NCBI GenBank assembly: GCA_946222285.1 | Contig: CAMIIP010000001.1 | Coordinates: 248,001-312,000 of the forward strand | From: an uncultured Rothia sp. | Lineage (GTDB): Bacteria > Actinomycetota > Actinomycetes > Actinomycetales > Micrococcaceae | DNA: 64,000 nucleotides | Reading direction: 5' to 3' | Part shown: positions 18,427 to 27,476 of the stretch, in pieces | Position numbering within the stretch: the stretch's first letter is position 1 | Layout of the letters: every line of letters begins with the position of its first letter | Translations under genes and position numbers: made by a program | The notes under the pieces: model-generated | What the model was told of the DNA's origin: nothing | Seen by the model: only the letters and a program-made list of their open reading frames with translations | Databases searched by the model: none

Positions 18427-18474
18427 AGTGTGAAGTACATCATTTTTATTATTGCGATTTAGAAAGAACTAATC

Positions 18475-20034
18475 ATGACTAAAAAAACTTTGCCCGAGCG
18501 TAAAAAGTACATCCTCTCCATCGACCAGGGGACCACTAGCTCCCGCGCCATTCTCTTTGACAAAAAGGGAACCATCAAAGCAGCGGGGCAGTTAGAACAC
18601 GAGCAGATTTTCCCCAAAGCTGGATGGGTTGAACATGATCCGCAAGAAATCTGGCAGAACATTCGCAAAGCGGTGGGGCATGCCCTCTCAGATGCAGAGA
18701 TTAACCATCACGAAGTAGCAGCGGTAGGTATCACCAATCAGCGTGAAACCACGGTGGTATGGGATAGAACTACCGGCAAACCAATTTACAACGCCATCGT
18801 TTGGCAAGATACCCGCACCCAGAAGATCTGTGATGAGCTCGGCGGCGAAGACGGCCCCGGCAAGTACCACGATATTACCGGTCTCAACCTTGCCACCTAC
18901 TTCTCCGGCCCGAAGATTATGTGGATTCTGGACAACGTAGAAGGTGCTCGCGAAAAGGCAGAAGCCGGCGATCTGCTCTTTGGCAACACCGATACCTGGG
19001 TTATTTGGAATCTCACCGGCGGCACCGAAGGCGGTATTCACGTCACCGACGTTACCAATGCCTCGCGCACCATGCTCATGAACATCAAGACTCTTCAATG
19101 GGATGAATCTATTGCCCAAGACATGGGAATCCCGCTTTCCATGTTGCCGGAGATTCACTCATCTTCCGAGGTCCTAGGAGAAGGCCGCCAGAAGGGACTG
19201 CTACCCGGTGTGCCGATTGCCGGTATTCTAGGCGACCAGCAAGCAGCTACCTTCGGCCAGGCATGTTTTGAAAAAGGCATGGCCAAGAACACCTACGGTA
19301 CCGGTAACTTCATGCTGATGAACACCGGCGAAGAACCGGTCATCTCCGAAAACGGTCTGCTCACCACCGTTGCCTATAAAATCGGCGATAATAAGCCCGT
19401 CTACGCCCTCGAAGGTTCGGTAGCTGTCTCCGGCTCACTGATTCAGTGGTTGCGCGATAACCTCAAGATGATCGACGACGCCGCCGATTCAGAAGCACTC
19501 GCTACTAGCGTTGAGGATTCGGGCGGTTGCTACGTCGTCCCCGCGTTCTCGGGTCTCTTTGCCCCCCACTGGCGTTCGGACGCGCGCGGCGTCATCGTCG
19601 GTCTTACCCGCTATGTCAACCGTGCCCATATTGTGCGTGCAGCACTAGAAGCAACCGCCTGGCAGACCCGCGAAGTACTCGACGCGATGAAGGCGGACAC
19701 CAAGCACGCCAGCGTCAACGTTGAGCTCACCGAGCTCCGCGTAGACGGCGGCATGACAGCTAACGAGTTCCTCATGCAGTTCCAGGCAGATATCCTCGGC
19801 GTGCCTGTTATTCGACCCAAAATCATCGAAACTACCGCACTCGGTGCAGCCTACGCTGCGGGCATTGCCGTGGGATTCTGGGACGGCGAACAGGACGTTA
19901 TCGATAACTGGGCTGAAGACAAGCGCTGGGTCCCCGAAATGGACGAAAAAGAAGTCGAACGCCAGTACCGCAACTGGAAGAAAGCAGTCTCCAAGACCCT
20001 CGACTGGGTCGATAAAGACGTAGATAACGACTAA
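18475..20034 (+). CDS. glpK: Glycerol kinase
   Basis: GlpK phosphorylates glycerol with ATP, trapping it in the cell as glycerol-3-phosphate for GlpD. The 519-residue protein belongs to the FGGY family, with the N-terminal phosphate loop [17 protein letters not shown]. Further motifs are [48 protein letters not shown] and the C-terminal [18 protein letters not shown]. Length and motifs are those of an intact enzyme. It is the last gene of the glp operon; repeat copy D begins just after its stop codon and could act as the operon's terminator. Confidence 0.97.
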   Translation: MTKKTLPERKKYILSIDQGTTSSRAILFDKKGTIKAAGQLEHEQIFPKAGWVEHDPQEIWQNIRKAVGHALSDAEINHHEVAAVGITNQRETTVVWDRTTGKPIYNAIVWQDTRTQKICDELGGEDGPGKYHDITGLNLATYFSGPKIMWILDNVEGAREKAEAGDLLFGNTDTWVIWNLTGGTEGGIHVTDVTNASRTMLMNIKTLQWDESIAQDMGIPLSMLPEIHSSSEVLGEGRQKGLLPGVPIAGILGDQQAATFGQACFEKGMAKNTYGTGNFMLMNTGEEPVISENGLLTTVAYKIGDNKPVYALEGSVAVSGSLIQWLRDNLKMIDDAADSEALATSVEDSGGCYVVPAFSGLFAPHWRSDARGVIVGLTRYVNRAHIVRAALEATAWQTREVLDAMKADTKHASVNVELTELRVDGGMTANEFLMQFQADILGVPVIRPKIIETTALGAAYAAGIAVGFWDGEQDVIDNWAEDKRWVPEMDEKEVERQYRNWKKAVSKTLDWVDKDVDND

Positions 20035-20040
20035 GTCTAA

Positions 20041-20175
20041 AAACTCCAGCCGCCGACAGCCGACCCCGCATCGGCAAGCAGTCCCTCTCGCCTGGTTCGC
20101 TTCGCTCACGCGACGATTCACGCCAGACCCAGCCAGCTTGCCTCGCGCGGGGTCGACTGTCGGCGTTTCTGCAGC
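20041..20175. repeat. Intergenic palindromic repeat, copy D
   Basis: CGCCGACAGCCGACCCCGC (20051-20069) and its complement with one mismatch (20147-20165) form a long stem. The loop contains GGCAAGCAGTCC, CTCTCGCCTGGTTCGCT, CGATTCACGCCAGACCCAG and CCAGCTTGCC, nearly the same as copy B. The TTATTCATAA-type termini seen in the other copies are not recognisable here. It lies between glpK and the broken ABC-class ATPase gene. Confidence 0.65.
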
Positions 20176-20224
20176 TCCTCATTCACGTTTTTCTTAGTCG
20201 TTCTCTTGCTTATAGAGTGGGGGC

Positions 20225-21923
20225 ATGGGCACATCTTCACAGCTAGCTTCCAAGCTCCACACTCTCGACGGCAAATCCTACGGCGCGCTCAAAGCACTTA
20301 CCGGGCAGTGGGACTTTGAAAGCTTCTCGCTTTTTATTGATAAGGTGCAGTCCGATCCTTACGCTCCCCCCCTTCTCGAATGCACCTGGATCTGCCAATT
20401 TCAGCCACCGAGATTCCCGCAAAGTTTTTGAAAACCGTAGCAGATCGGGTTGCCGTTGCCGACTTTATCGCCCGCGATATAGCCGATGCCATCAAGCACG
20501 GTCCGCGTGAATTTCACTTCGTTTGCCCCGGTCAAGAAATCCTCCGACGCTCCTCGATTACAGTAACCCCCACCAGCATCCAGGTCTGCTTCACCTTCAG
20601 CTTTCCCGCCGCAGGACGGCGAGTGAAAGGCCGGGTGGCGGCATCGCTCCTCACCGAAGATATCCGCGATTTAGTACGTTTTTCCGCCCTGGGTGAGCGG
20701 CTCAATCTCGACGCTCTCACCAAGCATGTGCAAACCTACCGCGATTTTCTCTTTATCCAATCGGCTTTAGAACAACGTCGTTGGTGGGGTTCGTGGCAAA
20801 CGGCGCGATTCTGCCGCGAGCCTCCGGTGATTTAGATACGCCCCTCACCTCGGCAGTAAAATTTGTTGCCCCACCCAGCCTAGAAGTTTCATTCGAGGTT
20901 CCCAGCGGTAGAATCATCACGGGTATGGGAATTTCAGCCGGTATCACTCTGCTGGTTGGTGGAGGTTTTCACGGCAAATCCACACTTCTGCGAGCTCTTG
21001 AACGAGGCGTATACGCCCATGTTCCCGGTGACGGACGCGAATTCGTGGTCTGCGATTCCACCGCGATTTCTATTCGTGCTGAAGACGGGCGGGCCGTCAC
21101 CGGCACTGATATTTCAGCGATGATTCGAGATTTACCCGGTGGCGTTGATACGCGCAATTTCTCCACAACCAACGCCAGCGGCTCAACCTCACAGGCAGTC
21201 AATCTTGCCGAAGCACTAGAAGTGGGCGCTAAGACCCTTCTGATTGACGAAGATACGTCGGCAACCAATTTTATGATTCGTGATGAACGCATGAAAGCTC
21301 TCATTTCCGCTGAGCCGATTACTCCCTTTGTCGATCGCGTCAAGGCGCTGTGGGAACAGCTCGGCGTGAGCACCGTTTTAGTCATGGGCGGCTCCGGTGC
21401 TTTCCTCGAACAGGCAAATACAGTCATTCTGATGGAGAATTTTCTGCCCTCAGATGTTACAGAAAAGGCTCACCAGATTGCCGCCGAGTTTGCTGAAAAG
21501 ACCGCAAAATCTGCATCTCCCCCCGCAAATAGGTCGCACGCTGAACTTGCAGGTTTAGGGTCAGAGCGTTTCATCCGCAGCTCATCGCTGCTACCCGACG
21601 ATGCTCGTAAGCCCCCGCGAGCGCGTGGACTAGAGCAGATTCAGATAGGCAAAGAAGACCTTGACCTGCGCTACCTATCTCAGTTGGTAGATCCTAGTCA
21701 GACCCAGGCGATAGCGCTATGTCTAGGAAAGGTCGCTGACTTCACCCAAAGAGAAGGAAGTAATCTGGCGCAGGCGGTGCACGCCGTCGTCGCCCAGATA
21801 GAAGCCGAAGGCCTTGATAAGCTCACCGGCGGTGGCTCCCGCTCACGAGGTGACCTAGCCGCGCCAAGAGCGGCAGAGCTACATCAGGCTATTAGCCGCT
21901 GGCGCAAACTTCGGGTGAAATAG
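20225..21923 (+). pseudogene. ABC-class predicted ATPase (PF09818-like), broken by two frameshifts
   Basis: Three successive reading frames give one continuous protein of about 566 residues. Frame 1 runs to DPYAPP near 20371, frame 2 from SRMHLDLPISATEIP to SALEQRR near 20780, frame 3 from LVGFVANGAILPRASGD to the end. The first break sits in a run of seven C (20366-20372); eight C would restore the frame. The second needs one base between 20780 and 20781, for example TT to TTT. The last part carries Walker A GGGFHGKSTLLRAL and Walker B TLLIDEDTSATNFMI, characteristic of the 'predicted ATPase of the ABC class' family, whose function is unknown. A GGGGGC ribosome site precedes the ATG. Either a decayed gene or two homopolymer sequencing errors. 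Confidence 0.75.
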
Positions 21924-21935
21924 TTTCTAAAAAAT

Positions 21936-21964
21936 CTCGGTGCCAGTAGATGACCGACACCGAG
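21936..21964 (-). terminator. Terminator of the LGFP-repeat gene
   Basis: CTCGGTG (21936-21942) pairs with CACCGAG (21958-21964). Read leftward the stem runs into ATTTTTTAG, the expected U-run for the minus-strand LGFP gene. Confidence 0.8.
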
Positions 21965-21986
21965 GTTGTCACAGTAGAAAATAGTT

Positions 21987-23525
21987 TTACTTCACGACGA
22001 CGGTGCCGCCGGTCGCCGTCCACTTGATAGTTGCTCCTCCGGAGAACTTCACTTGTACAGAGCCGTCAGGCATTGTCGTTTCGTCGGTAACGGGGAAGCC
22101 GTAGGCACGCACATCGCCGTCTTTTGCCCAGCGGGCATAGATAGCACCGCGTTCATTCATCCAGTGCGATCCGCTCTCTTCGCTCCAGTAAACTACCGTG
22201 CGTCGCTGAGTACTGGGGTTGTAGAAGACTTGCTTTGCGCCGTTGGCAAAAGCAACCTCGTTCAGGGCGGGATAGCCCCAGCCGGCATTCCCTCCGTTGG
22301 CCCGATATTGGTGCCCGATGGCACCGTTTTCGAAGACCACCTTGGTGCCAGTGTGGGGGTGCCAGAGGTATGTGAAGACCTGGCCGTTTGCTTTGCGGAA
22401 GTTCTGATAGGCGCCACCGAAGGTCGAGGCAGTCTCGTCGGTTAGGGGCAATCCGTGCCCGTGTTCATAGTTATTTGCTCGGTAGAGGCTGCCGATTCCA
22501 CCGCTGAATTTTACGGGATGGACGCCGTTGGCTTCACTCCAGTAGATGGTGTAACTATTGGCGAATTGCTGAGCGACTCCCCCATCGATAAGGTTAAACT
22601 CTTCGGTGGTTGGCCTACCAAAAACTGTATCGCCTCCGTGGTTGGTGTAATAGGCGCCGATAGCGCCGCGCAGAGAGAATCCACTCGTGCGCAGGTTTAC
22701 GTTGGATCGGTTGAGAGAATCCGCCAGAATATCAGCAAATCGGTAATTGTAATGACTAGTATTAGGGATTTCGACCATACGGGTATTGGTATAGCCGTTG
22801 CTTTGTAGGGTACTCCGGCCAGAGTAGGCCGCACCCCAGGCTGACCAATTTTGCGGCCAGGATACACCGTAGCCGTCTTTCGTTCCTACGTACCAGGAGT
22901 AGGGAATCTGCTTTTCGCCAGGAGAAACATAGGATTTAAGGCCGTTACTGTCACCTCCGCCAATCATGATGGAACCGCCGCCGGTTCGCCATGAGGACTG
23001 CCCCTGAACAGCTAAATCGAATGTTTCAATTTCAGCACCGCCCGAGTAGCCGATAGTCCAAACGTTGTTTTGGTCGATTCCTACCGCTTTGTTGAACCAG
23101 GAGGCAAATCCACGGAACCAATTACCGTTGCCGGTTTCGTTTTCCCACCAGGTGATGCCGTCACCGCTGGCGTCTTTATCCGGAGAAATCACTGGCACAA
23201 AAACAAGGTTACGGTCATTGGCAATCTTAGCCATTGCCTGCAGGTCTGGGTTGTTCGGATCCCAAACTTTAGATTGGCCGGTGGTCCAGTAATCGCCGTC
23301 AAGATAGTAGACGACGCCAACGGGCTTGGACCAGTCGATACCGTTGGCATAGACGTGATACTGGGATCCGTTATAGCTGCGGAAGGTGCCCGAAGTGGTG
23401 GAGGCTTCTGCCGTTGAAACGGGGACCGTAATGACTGCACCTGTGGCGAAGGTTGCCGCCAGAGTCAGGGTACAAAGAAATTTTCTGAGGGTAGATGTCT
23501 TGAAGAGGCACGCGATTAATGCCAT
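21987..23525 (-). CDS. Secreted alpha/beta-hydrolase (esterase-like) with C-terminal LGFP repeats
   Basis: The product from the chosen ATG is 512 residues. It has a signal peptide (basic LRKF, hydrophobic LCTLTLAATFATGAVITV, then AEA as likely cleavage site). An esterase-like domain follows: VGVVYYLDGDYW, nucleophile motif GYSGGAEIETF, and a candidate His in NTSHYNYRFAD. The rest is at least four LGFP-type repeats (IGAYYTNHGGDTVFGRPTTE, GLPLTDE, GAIGHQYRANGGNAGWGYP, YGFPVTDE). LGFP repeats are found in actinobacterial cell-wall-associated proteins, so this may be an envelope-bound esterase acting on a wall polymer, lipid or host ester. In-frame GTG and TTG codons upstream (to 23651) are alternative starts; no strong ribosome site decides. 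Confidence 0.78.
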   Translation of the reverse strand: MALIACLFKTSTLRKFLCTLTLAATFATGAVITVPVSTAEASTTSGTFRSYNGSQYHVYANGIDWSKPVGVVYYLDGDYWTTGQSKVWDPNNPDLQAMAKIANDRNLVFVPVISPDKDASGDGITWWENETGNGNWFRGFASWFNKAVGIDQNNVWTIGYSGGAEIETFDLAVQGQSSWRTGGGSIMIGGGDSNGLKSYVSPGEKQIPYSWYVGTKDGYGVSWPQNWSAWGAAYSGRSTLQSNGYTNTRMVEIPNTSHYNYRFADILADSLNRSNVNLRTSGFSLRGAIGAYYTNHGGDTVFGRPTTEEFNLIDGGVAQQFANSYTIYWSEANGVHPVKFSGGIGSLYRANNYEHGHGLPLTDETASTFGGAYQNFRKANGQVFTYLWHPHTGTKVVFENGAIGHQYRANGGNAGWGYPALNEVAFANGAKQVFYNPSTQRRTVVYWSEESGSHWMNERGAIYARWAKDGDVRAYGFPVTDETTMPDGSVQVKFSGGATIKWTATGGTVVVK

Positions 23526-23679
23526 GAGCAGAGGAGACTTTCTGGATGAAGATATGCGAGTGTGTTTCACAGAAGAGTGGACATCTCGCAGATTACCCAG
23601 TGAAATACGTTCTTCGACTTGTCTGCATTCGTGTCTCGGGCAAAATCTCAAAATTTACCGAACAATGGCTAAGAAAAGT

Positions 23680-24201
23680 TTAGATTTCAAGCGAAGACTG
23701 CACCTGAGACAGCGCGTTTCTTTGCACTTCTATCACAGAAGGAGAAATATCAACCTCTATAGAGCGTTCAAAATCTGCAAGTGGCTCTAACGTTGCCAGC
23801 TGGGATTCTAGCAGGGAAACAGGCATAAAATGACCCTCGCGTGCTACCATTCTAGGCTCCAGAATCTCGCATCCACCGGCGAGATGGATAAACAGCACAT
23901 CGGGTGCGTAATGGCGTAGCAACTCTCGATACCAGCGCTTGAGCGCCGAGCAAGCGATAATCACACTTTCGCCCTGAGCCTCATATTCCGCAAGACGCAG
24001 GCCTATCTCTTTGAGCCAGGGCACACGGTCTTCGTCGTCCAACGGTATCCCCGCCCGCATTTTCTCAATGTTGGCTAGGGGGTGGAGGTCATCGCCGTCC
24101 ACAAATTCGATGGCTAGTTCAGTGGCCAGGTACTCCCCCACACTGTTCTTGCCCGTGCCGCTCACGCCCATAATAATCATGGGTGGTAAAGGCTTGCTCA
24201 T
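23680..24201 (-). CDS. gntK: Gluconokinase-family carbohydrate kinase with an atypical P-loop
   Basis: The 173-residue protein matches the short thermoresistant gluconokinase family (GntK) throughout: DGDDLHPLANIEKMRAGIPL, DEDRVPWLKEI, IIACSALKRWYRELLR, REGHFMP and LLESQLATLEPL. GntK phosphorylates gluconate to 6-phosphogluconate. The Walker A motif reads GVSGTGKNS: the Ser or Thr that normally follows Lys18 and coordinates magnesium is Asn19, with Ser20 after it. The enzyme may be slow, altered or use Ser20. It is the last gene of the glucuronide region; in that place one would expect 2-keto-3-deoxygluconate kinase, so a changed substrate is conceivable but unproven. AGGAG precedes the ATG. 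Confidence 0.82.
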   Translation of the reverse strand: MSKPLPPMIIMGVSGTGKNSVGEYLATELAIEFVDGDDLHPLANIEKMRAGIPLDDEDRVPWLKEIGLRLAEYEAQGESVIIACSALKRWYRELLRHYAPDVLFIHLAGGCEILEPRMVAREGHFMPVSLLESQLATLEPLADFERSIEVDISPSVIEVQRNALSQVQSSLEI

Positions 24202-24238
24202 GATTGACTCCTGAAAAGAATGCAGTAATTAAAAATTA

Positions 24239-24272
24239 ATCGGTGTGCGCCTGCCACCAGGCGCACACCGAT
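24239..24272 (-). terminator. Terminator downstream of manD
   Basis: A perfect 15-bp stem, ATCGGTGTGCGCCTG (24239-24253) with its complement at 24258-24272, and a 4-base loop. Leftward it is followed by TTAATTTTTAATT. It separates manD from gntK, so the kinase gene depends on readthrough or a promoter of its own. Confidence 0.88.
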
Positions 24273-24284
24273 TTTCAGTGGTTT

Positions 24285-25541
24285 TTACCAGTCGTGCATG
24301 CTGCCATCAAGCAGACGGTTCACGGGCAGGTAAGCCGCCGAGTAGGGGTGAGCTTGCCCTGCCTCGTCGTTATATTCCACACCCAAACCAGCAGCAGTAT
24401 CTGAGGGGCGGAGCTTGCCGCCCTCAAAGGTGTACTGGGTTTCAAAAACATCGTGGGTTGCTGAGGAGTGCTTCATATACTCCTGGATACCGAAGTTCTG
24501 AATTGCGATACCCAGGTGGATAGCTGCCGCCAGTCCTACGGGTGAAACGTCAGTAGGACCGTGAACACCGGACTTGATTTGGTAAACCGAAGCGTATTCA
24601 AAAATACGCTTGAGAGCGGTGATACCGCCGGCGTGGGTTATGGGGCTACGAACGTAGTCAATGAGCTGCTCTTCAAAGAGCTGCTTATAGTCCCAGATGG
24701 TATTGAAAACTTCACCGATGGCTAGCGGAGTGGTGGTGTGCTGGCGAACCAAACGCAGGGCATCCTGGTTTTCGGCAGGGGTTACATCCTCTAACCAGAA
24801 AAGATCGTAGGGTTCTAGCGACTTACCCAGCTTCGCTGCCTGAATAGGAGTCATGCGATGGTGACCGTCGTGAAGCAGGGGCATCTCGGGGCCAAATTCG
24901 TTACGAACTGCCTCAAAAACGGTGGGTACGTGGCGCAGGTAGGCGCGGGTATCCCAGCTTTCTTCAACGGGCTTCTGCCCCGGACGCGCGGGTTCGTGGT
25001 CGTAGCGGGAGGTCACGCCGTCCGCTCCTGCACCCTGCGATGCATTCGCTGAGGAAGCAACACCGTAAACCGAGGGTAGTCCGGGAATACCGGTCTGCAC
25101 ACGAATAGCCTGGTAGCCCTCTTCCTGATGCTGACGAATAGAGTCAAAGAGCTCAGGGAAATCAGCGCCGGATGCGTGACCGTAGCAGAGCAGACCGTCG
25201 CGCGATTTGCCGCCGAGTAGCTGGTAAAGGGGCATGCCCGCTACCTTTGCTTTAATGTCCCAGAGGGCGGTGTCCACGGCGGCAATCGCTGCCATAGTGA
25301 TGGGACCACGGCGCCAGTAGGCCCCACGGTAGAGGTACTGCCAGGTATCTTCAATCTGGTGGGCATCGCGCCCAATCAAAATCGGTACGACGTGTTCTTT
25401 GAGGTAGGCGGCAACGGCAAGTTCGCGGCCGTTAACGGTCGCATCGCCAAGGCCGGTGTACCCGTCGTCGGTAGTGATACGCAGGGTCACAAAGTTGCGA
25501 CCGGGACTGGTAACCAGTACTTCTGCCTTCTCAATTTTCAT
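24285..25541 (-). CDS. manD: D-mannonate dehydratase, enolase superfamily (ManD/RspA type)
   Basis: The 418-residue protein belongs to the mannonate dehydratase subgroup of the mandelate racemase/enolase superfamily: [56 protein letters not shown] and [20 protein letters not shown]. Metal-ligand and base regions are [26 protein letters not shown] and [10 protein letters not shown]. It dehydrates D-mannonate to 2-keto-3-deoxygluconate, the step after UxuB, standing in for the unrelated iron-dependent UxuA. AAGGAA before 25541 fixes the start; the longer in-frame reading to 25571 lacks a ribosome site. Its neighbours UxuB and UxaC make mannonate the natural substrate, although some ManD-like proteins have low activity. 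Confidence 0.9.
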   Translation of the reverse strand: MKIEKAEVLVTSPGRNFVTLRITTDDGYTGLGDATVNGRELAVAAYLKEHVVPILIGRDAHQIEDTWQYLYRGAYWRRGPITMAAIAAVDTALWDIKAKVAGMPLYQLLGGKSRDGLLCYGHASGADFPELFDSIRQHQEEGYQAIRVQTGIPGLPSVYGVASSANASQGAGADGVTSRYDHEPARPGQKPVEESWDTRAYLRHVPTVFEAVRNEFGPEMPLLHDGHHRMTPIQAAKLGKSLEPYDLFWLEDVTPAENQDALRLVRQHTTTPLAIGEVFNTIWDYKQLFEEQLIDYVRSPITHAGGITALKRIFEYASVYQIKSGVHGPTDVSPVGLAAAIHLGIAIQNFGIQEYMKHSSATHDVFETQYTFEGGKLRPSDTAAGLGVEYNDEAGQAHPYSAAYLPVNRLLDGSMHDW

Positions 25542-25630
25542 GGGATTTCCTTTACTACTCAAGAGATTCACCGAAGGAAAATCTCTGGACTAAATTTTCA
25601 AAACCTAGGAGTTGAACGATTCGATGAGGG

Positions 25631-25784
25631 TTATTCATAAACTATCTACACCTCCACCCGGATACAGCGGGTGGCAAGCAATCCTTCTCGCCTGCTTCGC
25701 TAGCGCTCAGTAAGGCGATTCATGACAGACCCAACCAGCTTGCCACCCGCTGTATCCGACTGTCGGAAGCCGCTTATGAATAAA
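25631..25784. repeat. Intergenic palindromic repeat, copy B
   Basis: The outer ends are TTATTCATAA (25631-25640) and TTATGAATAA (25774-25783). Inside lies a perfect 21-bp inverted repeat at 25659-25679 and 25738-25758 (CGGATACAGCGGGTGGCAAG at its start). The loop of about 58 bases is shared with copy D: TTCTCGCCTG, TTCGCT, GCGATTCATGACAGACCCAA and CCAGCTTGCC. The right end supplies the last codons and the TAA stop of uxuB. This is the longest copy with both termini. Confidence 0.85.
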
Positions 25785-27171
25785 TCTCGACGGCACTTGT
25801 GATGCCCTCAGTAAATGAGGCATTTTCGGCAAGTTCTGGGCTGACCAGTTTTAAGAGAGCCTGAATCTGCCCTGCTTCATCATCAGTATTCTTCGCCTCA
25901 TCAATCGCTTGCTGCTGGGAATCGTTGGCTGATTTTCCATTAAGTACCCGCCAAATCCAGCCAGAAATTGCCGTCACCGCACCGGGGACCGGACGTCCTG
26001 CTTCTAACTCTTTGAGAGCAACAGGTGCAATACGAACCCGCAGTTTTTGAAGGGAATCGCCGCCAATCTGCTCCAGCTTGTGCTCAATATTGGGATTTTC
26101 AAACCGCTCAATCAGCGCGGCACGATAGGCGGGAACATCAAGGTCAGTGGAAAGATTATTTTCTGCCTCATCCCACCACTGTTCCACCTGAGCGCGTACC
26201 GCAGAATCGCCGATAGCTTGGGCAACAGTGTCATGACCCTTGATAGTGGCAAAGTTTGCCATGAGCGTGTGAGAACCGTTGAGCAACCAGAGTTTACGGT
26301 TCTCAAAAGGCTCTAAATCATCGGTAAAAATTGCTCCGGCCTTTTCCCAGGCGGGGCGACCTGCAGGAAATTCCCCCTCAATAATCCAGGAGGTGAAGGG
26401 CTCGGTAACCACCGGTGCGGCGTCGTCGAACCCGGTAAGTTCTGCGACTTTTTCGCGGTCTGCCTCAGTGGTGCGCGGGGTAATACGGTCAATGGAAGTG
26501 GAAGAAAAAGCTACGCTGTCTTTTACCCATCGGGCGAAATCTTCGCCCAGCCCGGAGGCGTAAGCGTTGATTGCCGACTGCGCCAGGTCACCGTTGCCGG
26601 GTAGATTATCGCAGGGTACGACGGCGATGGGGCCAGCACCAGCTTCTTGACGAGCTTTGAGAGCTGCGGTGAGGCGAGCTAGAGCGTTGGAGAGTTCGTC
26701 GAATCGCTCAGCTTTGAGCAGTTCAAGTTCGTGTTGCACGTCCTGTGAATCAAGATCAATTTCGCCGTTCGAGTTCGCGGCATAGCCGGCTTCTGTAATA
26801 GTTAGAGTGACGACGGAGGTCTCGGGGGCAGCGATAATTCGCTGAAGTTGATCGAGCTCGTTGGCTGCGTGAACCTCTGAGAGAGCCTTAATAAATTCTG
26901 GTTGATCTGATTCCGCCCCGCGAACCAGCAGGATGTAGAGACCGTCTTGGGGATTGAGCTTTTCTGCCATGTCGGCGCTTCGGCCGGTAAAGGCGGCGAT
27001 GCCCCACTCCCCTGCCTCATCAACCTGTTCGGTGAACCAGGCCTGGTGGGCGCGGAAAAAGGCGCCTAAACCAATATGGACGATACGTACCGGACGCTTG
27101 ATTGTGTCAGTTTCGGGATACCGTGCAGATAGGTTTGCTCGGTTGAGTGGTTCAACTGTCTGTGTTGACAT
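25774..27171 (-). CDS. uxuB: Fructuronate reductase (mannitol dehydrogenase family)
   Basis: UxuB reduces D-fructuronate to D-mannonate with NADH, linking UxaC to ManD. The 465-residue protein has the family's N-terminal nucleotide fold (VRIVHIGLGAFFRAHQAWF) and typical later segments (VTLTITEAGYAAN, VVPCDNLPGNGDLA, STSIDRITPRTTEAD, KLWLLNGSHTLMANFATIKG). A mannitol or altronate dehydrogenase is the alternative, but the uxaC-manD context favours fructuronate. AGGAG lies eight bases before the ATG at 27171. Two LacI-type operators lie just upstream. Its last four residues (EIYS) and stop codon are encoded by the end of repeat copy B, so the C-terminus may differ from that of relatives. Confidence 0.9.
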   Translation of the reverse strand: MSTQTVEPLNRANLSARYPETDTIKRPVRIVHIGLGAFFRAHQAWFTEQVDEAGEWGIAAFTGRSADMAEKLNPQDGLYILLVRGAESDQPEFIKALSEVHAANELDQLQRIIAAPETSVVTLTITEAGYAANSNGEIDLDSQDVQHELELLKAERFDELSNALARLTAALKARQEAGAGPIAVVPCDNLPGNGDLAQSAINAYASGLGEDFARWVKDSVAFSSTSIDRITPRTTEADREKVAELTGFDDAAPVVTEPFTSWIIEGEFPAGRPAWEKAGAIFTDDLEPFENRKLWLLNGSHTLMANFATIKGHDTVAQAIGDSAVRAQVEQWWDEAENNLSTDLDVPAYRAALIERFENPNIEHKLEQIGGDSLQKLRVRIAPVALKELEAGRPVPGAVTAISGWIWRVLNGKSANDSQQQAIDEAKNTDDEAGQIQALLKLVSPELAENASFTEGITSAVEIYS

Positions 27172-27200
27172 GCTGATTTCTCCTGACGGTTCTAAAAGTA

Positions 27201-27257
27201 GTTGGCAACCGCTTGCCAACTAGATTCACTCTACTCGCATTGGCAACCGATTGCCAA
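27201..27257. promoter_or_regulatory. Paired LacI-family operators upstream of uxuB
   Basis: GTTGGCAACCGCTTGCCAAC (27201-27220) and TTGGCAACCGATTGCCAA (27240-27257) share half-site TTGGCAA/TTGCCAA around a central CCGN. The centres are 38 bp apart. The same motif occurs before the symporter gene, and a LacI-family regulator is encoded in the cluster. Confidence 0.85.
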
Positions 27258-27344
27258 GAGGTTTGAAGTACTAAGTTTTAAAGAAAGTAGAGACTGTCTG
27301 TATGGTTCAGAAATGGCCAGAAAAGTAGATTGCTTCTTTTGCGG

Positions 27345-27413
27345 AGTTTGTACCAGTTTGGCTGCCCTGTACCAGAAAAATACGAGTACAGTTCAGGGAA
27401 ACTGGTACAAACT
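27345..27413. repeat. Large palindrome between uxuB and uxaC
   Basis: AGTTTGTACCAGTTT (27345-27359) and its exact complement (27399-27413) form a 15-bp stem; inside, CTGTAC (27367-27372) pairs with GTACAG (27386-27391). TACCAG recurs inside the loop. It is unrelated in sequence to repeat copies A-E. It may terminate leftward transcription from uxaC, or be a remnant of a small mobile element. The rest of 27258-27476 shows nothing recognisable. Confidence 0.6.
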
Positions 27414-27476
27414 TTTTAACACTCAAAATTCCGCTTCAGGTTTGCTCTCACTGTCGCAAATCGCCAGATGTAACCT

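Noticed and set aside
20041..20175. tRNA-like or structured RNA gene after glpK
   Set aside because: The stems and loop match the intergenic repeat family (copy B in particular) and no cloverleaf or known RNA motif is present.
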